From contig CAJBSZ010000139.1 of the NCBI GenBank assembly GCA_903958395.1, positions 1 through 33,338 of the forward strand: 33,338 bases of DNA. Reading direction: 5' to 3'. The position numbers and the translations under genes were made by a program. Positions within the stretch are counted from its first letter, which is position 1; each line of letters opens with the position of its first letter. The notes beneath the pieces were generated by a model. That model was given only the letters and a program-made list of their open reading frames with translations, made no database searches and had not been told where the DNA came from. Of this stretch, positions 8,715-16,169 are shown piece after piece. Source of the DNA: an uncultured bacterium (lineage in GTDB: Bacteria; Verrucomicrobiota; Kiritimatiellia; CAIKKV01; CAITUY01).

Positions 8715-10559
8715 ATGAAAATAGCGCTGGTCAATATGCCCTTTGGGATGACGTGTATGCCGTCTCTGGGTCTTGCCCAGCTTGAGGCGGTATTAAGGGA
8801 ACAGGTCGGGGAGCGTGTGCAGGTGACGACACATTACCTGAACCTGGATTTTGCCCGGCAGGTTGAGGATCAGGAATTATATCATCATCCGTATTCACCG
8901 CTTGGCTTCATGACTGACGCCGGGGAATGGTTGTTCAGGGACGTGGCATTCCCGGAGGCCGGTGACAACACCCGGGATTATCTCAACCGCTATTATTTCG
9001 ACGATAGTCCTGATAGTACCCGGGCGAGGGAATTCCTGTTGGGACAACGGCCCGGGTTGGAGTCCTGTCTTGAGGCGTTGATTGACCGCCATCAGCTGGC
9101 GGAGGTGGATGTTGTCGGATTCACCCTGCTGTTTTCCCAGACGGTGGCCTCCTTGGCGCTGGCCCGGTTATTGAAACGGCGGAACCCCGACATCATTACG
9201 ATTATGGGGGGCGCTGCCTGCGAAGGAGAAATGGGGCAGGTGATCGTTGAACGTGTGCCCCAGGTGGATTACTGCTTTTCCGGTCCCGCCCTCGTCAGTT
9301 TTTCTGAATTTGTCAGGCGCAGGCTGGCCGGTGATGTGGCGGGCTGTGACCGGATCAACGGGGTTTTCTCAAAAACAAACCGTGTCCTGTGGGGTGATGG
9401 CACGGGAGGAACACTGGCGCCACTGGGGGATGACTTGGATATCAATGCCAATATCATGCCTGATTACAGTGGTTTTCTGGAGGCTCACGCGCGTCTGTTA
9501 CCCAATCCGTCCCGGGCGCCGGTACTGTTGTTCGAGACGTCGCGCGGGTGTGCCCGGGCGCAGGGCAAGGCGTGCCGGTTCTGCGGGCTCAACGGCCTGA
9601 ATGCGCGGTACCGGCAGATGAAGCCGGAGAATGCCATCCGCCAAATCAGCGCCCTGTGGAGGGATTTCCCCGGAACGCGGTTTTTGATGGCGGTGGACAA
9701 CCTGATGCCGTCCTCGTACCCGCGTGAAGTGTTCCCGAAATTGTCACCCCCCCAAGGGAAGGCCATGCGCTACGAGGTGCGGACCGACCTCTCCGAAGCC
9801 GATATTCAGGCACTGTGTCGGGGCGGGGCGACGTGGTTGCAGCCGGGGATCGAGTCATTGGCTACCTCAACACTCACGTTGATGCGTAAGGGGGTTGATG
9901 CCTTCAGCAATTTGCGGTTTTTGAAAGTGTGTGTGAAAGTCCCCGTCACCCTGGAGTGGAACCTGCTTATTGGGACGCCGGGTGAGGCTGAGTCGGTTTA
10001 TGAGAAGTATCTCCGGGATATTCCCCTGCTGATGCATTTGCCGCCGCCGACAGGAGTGTTTCCCGTCATGTTCGTCAAATACAGTGACTACTACGACCAT
10101 CCAGAGGACTATGGCTTATCGCTTCAGCCCCAGGAGGTCTATTCCTACATCTTTCCCTTTAGTCCTGCGGATTGTCGGCGCGTGGCCTCCCGGTACAGCG
10201 ACGCCAACGCGAGTCCCTTCCGTCTCGATATGTGGTTGGAGCGCTTGAATGGGCTGGTGCGGCGCTGGCGGGACCGGTGGGCGGGGCAGGATGGGAAACC
10301 AGCGGCGCAGTTGTGCTTGACTCAAGACGCTGGTGAGCCCTGCGTCTATGACACCCGTTCCGGTGAACCCGTATGGCACTTCTTGACTCCTGGCGCTTCC
10401 ACGCTTCTTCACCTTCTGGAAAAGCCTGTGGCGCTAACTGAACTCATGGCCAGCTTTCCCCATGATGAGGTGCATCTTCAGAAGGATCTGGATCACTTGG
10501 TGGCGCAGGGGTTGGTTTTTGAGGAAGACGGGCTACTCATGAGCCTTGTTGTTTCCTAA
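8715..10559 (+). CDS. B12-binding-domain radical SAM protein resembling RiPP maturation radical SAM enzymes (rSAM_ocin type)
   Basis: N-terminal 'MKIALVNMPFGMTCMPSLGLAQLEAVL'; 'FETSRGCARAQGKACRFCGLNGLNARYRQMKPENAI' (C-X7-C-X2-C, 'FCGLNG'); 'LMAVDNLMPSSY', 'YEVRTDLSEADIQALCRGGATWLQPGIESLATSTLTLMRKGVDAFSNLRFLKVC', 'WNLLIGTPGE'; C-terminal helical domain 'ALTELMASF...LDHLVAQGLVFEEDGLLMSLVV'. Confidence 0.82.
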   Translation: MKIALVNMPFGMTCMPSLGLAQLEAVLREQVGERVQVTTHYLNLDFARQVEDQELYHHPYSPLGFMTDAGEWLFRDVAFPEAGDNTRDYLNRYYFDDSPDSTRAREFLLGQRPGLESCLEALIDRHQLAEVDVVGFTLLFSQTVASLALARLLKRRNPDIITIMGGAACEGEMGQVIVERVPQVDYCFSGPALVSFSEFVRRRLAGDVAGCDRINGVFSKTNRVLWGDGTGGTLAPLGDDLDINANIMPDYSGFLEAHARLLPNPSRAPVLLFETSRGCARAQGKACRFCGLNGLNARYRQMKPENAIRQISALWRDFPGTRFLMAVDNLMPSSYPREVFPKLSPPQGKAMRYEVRTDLSEADIQALCRGGATWLQPGIESLATSTLTLMRKGVDAFSNLRFLKVCVKVPVTLEWNLLIGTPGEAESVYEKYLRDIPLLMHLPPPTGVFPVMFVKYSDYYDHPEDYGLSLQPQEVYSYIFPFSPADCRRVASRYSDANASPFRLDMWLERLNGLVRRWRDRWAGQDGKPAAQLCLTQDAGEPCVYDTRSGEPVWHFLTPGASTLLHLLEKPVALTELMASFPHDEVHLQKDLDHLVAQGLVFEEDGLLMSLVVS

Positions 10560-10660
10560 CCCGGCACAGCCAGAACCAAAATGAAGAATTTAAATAGAAG
10601 TCCAAAGTTGAGAGTCCAAAGTCCAATATTTGGCATCCAATTGAACAACGCTATTTTAAG

Positions 10661-10680
10661 CATCTGAATCGATTCAGATG
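10661..10680. promoter_or_regulatory. Perfect 20-bp palindrome, LacI-family-operator-like (CATCTGAATCGATTCAGATG)
   Basis: CATCTGAATC/GATTCAGATG is an exact inverted repeat with a central CG, as in LacI-type operators; intergenic between the radical SAM gene and the sugar transporter. Confidence 0.55.
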
Positions 10681-10846
10681 GCGAAAGTGACGGTTGGGAG
10701 AGTTTGGCCTGAGGCCGGAAAGCCCGCGCGCATGATGTGTGGTGGGTATAAGCGTTTATCCTCTTGTCCGAAAAGCAACAGTACACGTTTGAGCCGAGGT
10801 AGTCTACTCCGGAAGGGCAGAGATCCCGACGTAACAATAATCATAA

Positions 10847-10875
10847 TTGACTCAAACTGTATATTTGTAAATAAT
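10847..10875 (+). promoter_or_regulatory. Candidate sigma-70 promoter (TTGACT - 17 bp - AATAAT)
   Basis: -35 TTGACT at 10847-10852 and -10 AATAAT at 10870-10875 (5/6 each), 17-bp spacer, in an AT-rich patch upstream of the transporter gene. Confidence 0.45.
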
Positions 10876-11175
10876 AAGATACATTATGAGAAAGAGGCCT
10901 TGTCTGCTCCGCCTCTGACCCGAATTGCCGAATTGCAGGCCGCCGCTCATCTGTTCCAGTGCGGGGCGGCGTTGTGAGACCGGTTGTGTATATGGCGGCA
11001 CGGGATATCCTCCGCACACTCTCAGGCTCTTGTTGATGATCAACATCGTAATCATTAGCATCCCGCAGATTTTGCACGAAATGACAAGCGGAATGCACGT
11101 TACGACATTCCCGAACTTGCGGGAAAATGATAATAACAAAGAACCGAAGCAGAAGGAGATGGCTCGAAACATCAG

Positions 11176-12627
11176 ATGAATCATTGGGAGCACAAACATA
11201 AGACGCCGCTTAAAGATCGGGTGCCGATCCGGACCAAATTGGGTTACGGGGCGGGGGGCATGGCTGACTTCCTGTTCATGACCGTTCCCGGCAATATGGC
11301 CCTCCCGGTATTTGCCAAACAGTTCGGGATGGACACCGGATTGCTCGGGGTCGCCACGGCGATTCCCAAGATCATTGCGGCCTTCACCGATTCCGTGATG
11401 GGTTCCGTTTCCGACAACACCCGTTCCCGCTGGGGGCGGCGCAGACCCTTTATCCTGGTGGGGGCGGTTCTGGGTGCCGTATTGCTTCCATTCCTCTGGT
11501 TCCCGCCCGTCAAGTATGGCAATTGGGGCATGTTCGCCTATATCAGCGTATTGACGTCGATCTACACGATGATCTATTCACTCTATTTTGTGCCTTATCA
11601 GGCCTTGGGCTATGAACTGACCAAGGATTATGATGAACGGACCCGGGTTCAGGCATGGAAAGGGTATGTATCCACGGTCGGGTTCTTCATGGCGCCGTGG
11701 TTCTTCTGGTTCTGTACCCGTGATTGCTTCCCCAGTCTGGTGGTGGGTACCCGCTGGCTCAGTGTGCTGGCGGGTGCTGTGATCGTGCTGGGGGCCATCC
11801 TGACCGTGGTCTTCTGCCGGGAACAGGGAGAGGCCCAGAAGCAGGAGAAGATCGGTCTCGGCCAGGCGTTGCGCATGACCTTCAGAAACCGTCCGTTCCT
11901 GCTGTTGCAGGGGGCGGTCCTGTTCATGACGATGGGCATCTGTTGTGGCGGAACGGTGGGATTTTACCTGCTGCTGGATTATGTCTGCCAGGGGGATGAA
12001 AAGTTCTTCGGTCTTCTGACGGGCGTTAGCGGAACCGTTTCCACAGCCATGACGTTTGTCGGCATGGCGCTCGGGGTCTGGTTATCAACGCATCTGGGGA
12101 AACGGAACACGTCCCTTGCGGGCCTCGTTGCCATTCTTGTTTCCATCGGACTCCTGGTCATATTTCTGAGGCCGAGTTATCCCTGGCTCACGGTGTTGCC
12201 GGTTCAGTATCACCCCTGGCTAACGATGATTCCGGGGCTCTTGATGAACCTGGGACTTCAGAGCTGCAATCTGATGTTCAGTTCCATGACGGCCGATATC
12301 TGTGATGAGGATGAACTGGTTACGGGTCTGCGCCGGGAGGGGGCCTATGTGGCGGTAGCCGGCTTCTTCAACAAGATCATGAGTGTGGTTTTATTAGTGG
12401 TATCGGGCTTTATGCCCTATCTGGTTGGCTATAAAGTCATGGCACTTAAACCGACAGCCGAGCAGTTGGTGGGAATGAAGTGGGTTCTGATAGGCGCTCA
12501 AGGTCTATTTTCCTTGGTGGCTTTGGTGTTCCTGTTATTCTACCCGATTACCCGGGCGAGGTCGGAGCAGACGCGACGGCAACTGGATGAGAAGAAGAAA
12601 ACATCAACGTGTGATGATGCGAGGTGA
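11176..12627 (+). CDS. GPH-type (glycoside-pentoside-hexuronide:cation) sugar symporter, MFS superfamily
   Basis: 'RTKLGYGAGGMADFLFMTVPGNMALPVFAKQFGMDTGLLGVATAIPKIIAAFTDSVMGSVSDNTRSRWGRRRPFILVGAVLGAVLLPFLWFPP'; many TM segments. Confidence 0.88.
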   Translation: MNHWEHKHKTPLKDRVPIRTKLGYGAGGMADFLFMTVPGNMALPVFAKQFGMDTGLLGVATAIPKIIAAFTDSVMGSVSDNTRSRWGRRRPFILVGAVLGAVLLPFLWFPPVKYGNWGMFAYISVLTSIYTMIYSLYFVPYQALGYELTKDYDERTRVQAWKGYVSTVGFFMAPWFFWFCTRDCFPSLVVGTRWLSVLAGAVIVLGAILTVVFCREQGEAQKQEKIGLGQALRMTFRNRPFLLLQGAVLFMTMGICCGGTVGFYLLLDYVCQGDEKFFGLLTGVSGTVSTAMTFVGMALGVWLSTHLGKRNTSLAGLVAILVSIGLLVIFLRPSYPWLTVLPVQYHPWLTMIPGLLMNLGLQSCNLMFSSMTADICDEDELVTGLRREGAYVAVAGFFNKIMSVVLLVVSGFMPYLVGYKVMALKPTAEQLVGMKWVLIGAQGLFSLVALVFLLFYPITRARSEQTRRQLDEKKKTSTCDDAR

Positions 12628-12632
12628 AATAT

Positions 12633-13676
12633 ATGACTGACATTGCTAAGCGCTTTGAAAAAAATCCTATTTTGCGGCCGGCGGATATCCGGCCCTCGCT
12701 GCCGGAGTTGAAAATCCAATGCCTGCTCAACCCCGGGGTCTTCCGCTTTGAAGGGAAGACCTGGTTGCTCTTGCGTGTGGCCGAACGGCCGCCGCAGAAG
12801 CCGGGCAGGGTCAGTTTCCCGGTGCTGGAGAACGGGCAAACCAAGATTCTGGAATTCGATGCCAACGATCCTGATCTCAATACGAGTGATCCGCGGGAAT
12901 ATAAGTACAAAGGGGTGGGGTATCTGTCGACCCTCTCTCACCTACGCCTGGTCTGCAGTGATGATGGGGTGACATTCCGGGATCCCGGCTTACCGCCCCT
13001 GGTCGGGGCGAATGATCATGAATCCTTCGGGATTGAGGACTGTCGCGTGGCGACCCTGGCGGACGGGCGCTTTGTGCTGACCTATTCAGCGGTGTCGGCC
13101 AACGGCTATGGGCCGGGGATGAGGATCACCCGGGATTGGCGCACGTTTGAGCATTACGGAATGGTCATCTCCCCCTCCAACAAGGATTGTGCCGTGTTCG
13201 AAGAGCAGGTGGGCGGGGAGTATGTCTGCCTCCACCGGCCGAGTGGAGTCATTGTGGGCGGTCATTACATCTGGCTCGCCCGCTCCCCTGATCTGCGGCA
13301 TTGGGGCCAGAATGTGTGTATTGCCCGGACGCGGACGGGGATGTGGGACAGTGCGAGGGTAGGGGCCGGGGCCGCTCCGATCAAGACCGATCGCGGCTGG
13401 CTCGTGATTTACCACGGCGCCAATGAGCAGCATCGGTATTGTCTCGGGGCCATGCTGCTGGATCTCAAGAATCCTTCCAAGGTTCTGGCTCGTGGAACCG
13501 AGCCGATCATGGAGCCAATCGCGCCGTATGAGATAACCGGCTTTTTCGGCAACGTGGTCTTTACCAACGGCCACCTGGTGGACGGCGATACCGTCACCCT
13601 CTATTACGGCGCCTCGGATGAAGTTATTTGCGGTGCCAAAATGTCGATCGAAGACATTCTGAAAACACTGTGCTGA
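12633..13676 (+). CDS. Glycoside hydrolase family 130-like beta-mannoside (glycoside) phosphorylase
   Basis: 'NPILRPADIRPSLPELKIQCLLNPGVFRFEGKTWLLLRVAERP', 'ESFGIEDCRVATLADGRFVLTYSAVS', 'WLVIYHGANEQHRYCLGAMLLDLKNPSKVLARGTEPIMEPIAPYE', 'VVFTNGHLVDGDTVTLYYGASDEVICGA'. ATG 12633 with GAGGTG SD at 12621-12626; the track start at 12624 is a GTG. Confidence 0.9.
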   Translation: MTDIAKRFEKNPILRPADIRPSLPELKIQCLLNPGVFRFEGKTWLLLRVAERPPQKPGRVSFPVLENGQTKILEFDANDPDLNTSDPREYKYKGVGYLSTLSHLRLVCSDDGVTFRDPGLPPLVGANDHESFGIEDCRVATLADGRFVLTYSAVSANGYGPGMRITRDWRTFEHYGMVISPSNKDCAVFEEQVGGEYVCLHRPSGVIVGGHYIWLARSPDLRHWGQNVCIARTRTGMWDSARVGAGAAPIKTDRGWLVIYHGANEQHRYCLGAMLLDLKNPSKVLARGTEPIMEPIAPYEITGFFGNVVFTNGHLVDGDTVTLYYGASDEVICGAKMSIEDILKTLC

Positions 13677-13679
13677 TAT

Positions 13680-13777
13680 AATTGGCTGGACATGATCGGG
13701 TAGGTCGCGCGCTATGAGCGCGACGGTCTCAGGCGGCCTCGTAGCGGCCGCCCTACCGGGTTCATGTCTGGACAATT
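13680..13777. repeat. Cruciform-forming palindromic repeat (outer stem with two inner hairpins), MITE/REP-like
   Basis: Terminal AATTG (13680-13684)/CAATT (13773-13777); GACATGA (13689-13695)/TCATGTC (13762-13768); GGTAG (13699-13703)/CTACC (13753-13757); inner hairpin 1 GTCGCGC-GCTATGA-GCGCGAC (13704-13724); inner hairpin 2 GGCGGCC-TCGTAGC-GGCCGCC (13732-13752). Confidence 0.8.
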
Positions 13778-13826
13778 TTGAGACGTTAATAAGAACGCGA
13801 AGATCGCGAAGGAAGAAGCATTACTC

Positions 13827-15113
13827 ATGAAAAAACTGTTCGATGAATATCGTGTGTTTCTGTCGTATCCCTGGGATATGAGGGTGTTGCTGGTGACCAA
13901 CCTGATCTACGCCTTTGTCATGCCGGTGGTGGAGATGTTCATTGGTGCCTATGTGATGCGGAAGTCCGATGACGTGAAGATGGTGGTGACGTACCAGTTG
14001 GCGGTGTATGCGGGGATTCCGCTGACCTTTTTCATCAATGGCTGGCTGTTGCGGCATGTCCGCATTCAGCGGTTGTATTCGGTCGGCATGTTGCTCAGCG
14101 GGGTTTCGATGATCGTTATGATGTCCCTCCCGGAACTGAGCGTAGTGGGGCTGGCCGTGGCGGGTGGATTGATGGGGATGTCCTTCGGGCTGTACTGGGC
14201 CAATCGCGATTTCCTGGCCCTTTCCAGCACCAATGACTCCAATCGCAACTACTATTACGGCCTGGAGACATTCTTCGCCACCAACACAGGCATTGTGGTA
14301 CCACTGATCATCGGGGCCTTTATCGGATGGTATTCCCGGAATGACGCGTCCCTGGCCGGCCAGGCGTACCAGGTTGTCACGGGCATTGTCTTTGTTCTGG
14401 CGATCATCGCCTCGGTGGTGTGCCACCGGGGGCATTTCCCGAACCCGCCCAATACGCCCTTTATCTTCTTCCGCTTCCACCGGCTGTGGCGCTGGCAGTT
14501 GGTGATGGCCGTGCTTACGGGGTTGACGGGTGGCTTCATCGTCACCGCCCCGGCCATGCTGGTCATGAAACTGGTGGGCAAAGAAGGGTCACTCGGGACG
14601 ATCCTGTCGCTAGGAGGGGCCTTGTCGGCGGTCGCGTTGTACATCATCGGCAGGACGACGAAGCCCGAACACCGCCTCCACATCTTTGCCGTGGGACTGC
14701 TCCTCTTTCTTCTTGGCACCATTCCCAATGCGCTGTGGTTCAATGCGTCGGGGGTGCTGATCTTTATGATTTGCATGGTTCTGGCCCGTCCGCTGCAAAG
14801 CATTGCCAACTTCACGATCCAGATGCTGGCCATCGACACGGTGTCCCACATCGAGGGGCGGAACAAGAATGCCTATCTCTGCAATCAGGAGTTCGGTTTC
14901 TTTGTGGGACGGCTGCTGGGGTTGGGATTGTTCCTCGTGTTGGCTTATAAAGTCTCGGATGTGTTTGCCCTTCGCTTCGCTTTGCCTATTGTGGCAGGCC
15001 TTCAGTTAATGGTCTTCTGGGTGGCGAGAACAATTCTCCGTGGCTGTGCCGCCGAAGCCTGTGAAGTTCCTGAAATCCGCCCCCATGGATCAATTTCGAC
15101 AGGGACTCAATAA
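13827..15113 (+). CDS. MFS transporter
   Basis: Multi-TM protein; 'MRVLLVTNLIYAFVMPVVEMFIGAYVMRKSDDVKMVVTYQLAVYAGIPLTFFINGWLLRHVRIQRLYSVGMLLSGV...GMSFGLYWANRDFLALSSTNDSNRNYYYGLE'. Confidence 0.85.
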   Translation: MKKLFDEYRVFLSYPWDMRVLLVTNLIYAFVMPVVEMFIGAYVMRKSDDVKMVVTYQLAVYAGIPLTFFINGWLLRHVRIQRLYSVGMLLSGVSMIVMMSLPELSVVGLAVAGGLMGMSFGLYWANRDFLALSSTNDSNRNYYYGLETFFATNTGIVVPLIIGAFIGWYSRNDASLAGQAYQVVTGIVFVLAIIASVVCHRGHFPNPPNTPFIFFRFHRLWRWQLVMAVLTGLTGGFIVTAPAMLVMKLVGKEGSLGTILSLGGALSAVALYIIGRTTKPEHRLHIFAVGLLLFLLGTIPNALWFNASGVLIFMICMVLARPLQSIANFTIQMLAIDTVSHIEGRNKNAYLCNQEFGFFVGRLLGLGLFLVLAYKVSDVFALRFALPIVAGLQLMVFWVARTILRGCAAEACEVPEIRPHGSISTGTQ

Positions 15114-15230
15114 GGGCTCCTCCATGCTCCGGCTCACCGGGGACGGTTCGCCCCACCTGGATAGAACAGGATGAACAGGGTAATCCTGAATCACTTTGTC
15201 AGCCCTTCACCATCCTTGAAGAAGGGGCGG

Positions 15231-15277
15231 ATCCCCGTGGCCTTGTGGACGCCACGGATCACATCCGTCAGGAGACG
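15231..15277 (+). other. Structured leader segment upstream of the corrinoid-protein gene (alternative hairpins)
   Basis: CCGTGGC/GCCACGG stem and ACGGAT-CAC-ATCCGT hairpin (15254-15268) share ACGG, so they are mutually exclusive; followed by GTCAGGAGACG. Confidence 0.3.
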
Positions 15278-15494
15278 TTTTGAGAGTGTTGTCATAACGG
15301 TAAGAAAGATATATTCTCCGATCATGACCAGAGCCCTTAAAAGGCATTGACAAGCATCATTTGCGGATAATGCAGCAAGATCGTTATATAAAAAGCAGGA
15401 AGTCTCTATTTTTCTGCTTGCCTGGCGCGTATAGTTCGGGCTTTGTAAGCGAAGGATTCAACCAGCCAACCAATCAAGTACGAGGAGATGATCG

Positions 15495-16130
15495 ATGAGC
15501 ACTGTTTTGGAGCAGATCAAGGAACAGTTGATGAAGGGCAAGGCCAATGACGTCAAGGTCTTGGTTCAGCAGGCGCTGGATGAGGGAATCGGGGCTGGCG
15601 AGATCCTGAACAAGGGATTGCTGGGCGGGATGGGGATCATTGGCGAGCGTTTCAAGAAGAATGAGGTTTATGTTCCCGAGGTGCTGATTGCGGCGCGCGC
15701 CATGAAGGCGGGCATGGAAGTCCTCAAGCCCGCGCTGGCGGCGGCCAAGGTGGAACCCCGCGGCGTGGTGGTGATTGGAACCGTCAAGGGTGACCTGCAT
15801 GATATCGGCAAGAACCTAGTGGGCATGATGATCGAGGGCGCCGGATTCAAGGTGGTGGACGCCGGGATCAATGTGGAGCCGGCCAAGTTTATTGAAGCGG
15901 CGCGGGCAAGCAACGCTTCGCTCATTGGCGTCTCGGCCCTCTTGACGACCACGATGACGAGCATGAAGGAAGTCATGGATGTTTTGAAGGCCTCCGATCT
16001 GGCCGGCAAGGTGAAGCTGATGATCGGTGGTGCGCCTGTGACCCAGGCCTTCTGCGACGAAATCGGCGCCGACGGCTATGCGCCCGATGCCGCCTCCGCC
16101 GCCGACCTCGCCAAGGTATTGGCCCGGTAG
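15495..16130 (+). CDS. Corrinoid (methyltransferase) protein, cobalamin-binding
   Basis: 'MGIIGERFKKNEVYVPEVLIAARAMKAGMEVLKP' helical cap; 'GTVKGDLHDIGKNLVGMMIEGAGFKVVDAGINV' contains the DxHxxG cobalamin motif. SD-like 'gaggag' upstream. Confidence 0.95.
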   Translation: MSTVLEQIKEQLMKGKANDVKVLVQQALDEGIGAGEILNKGLLGGMGIIGERFKKNEVYVPEVLIAARAMKAGMEVLKPALAAAKVEPRGVVVIGTVKGDLHDIGKNLVGMMIEGAGFKVVDAGINVEPAKFIEAARASNASLIGVSALLTTTMTSMKEVMDVLKASDLAGKVKLMIGGAPVTQAFCDEIGADGYAPDAASAADLAKVLAR

Positions 16131-16169
16131 AACCGGGTCCGGGACGCTGATGAGCAGGGAGATATTCTT

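Noticed and set aside
10581-10667. 28-aa ORF MKNLNRSPKLRVQSPIFGIQLNNAILSI 22 nt after the radical SAM stop, as a possible RiPP precursor
   Set aside because: No clear ribosome-binding site, no Cys/Thr/core-like pattern, and much of it is built from a degenerate AGTCCAAAGT repeat (antisense gives the typical 'WTLNFGLLF' repeat artefact).
10678-11179. ORFs 10678..10977 and 10925..11179 as genes
   Set aside because: No recognisable domain, AT-rich non-coding character and overlap with promoter-like and palindromic elements.
15155-15195. GATAGAACAGGATGAACAGGGTAATCCTG as a repeat element
   Set aside because: Resembles widespread degenerate 'aacaggat' repeats but is too short and degenerate here to define.
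15191-15295. Minus-strand 34-codon ORF MTTLSKRLLTDVIRGVHKATGIRPFFKDGEGLTK* with an open frame extending upstream
   Set aside because: Looks protein-like but no family recognised and no start signal; could be a gene remnant. Insufficient evidence to call.
15347-15371. TTGACA...GATAAT promoter or sigma-54 site upstream of the corrinoid gene
   Set aside because: Spacing is 13-15 bp for sigma-70 and two bases off for a -24/-12 site.
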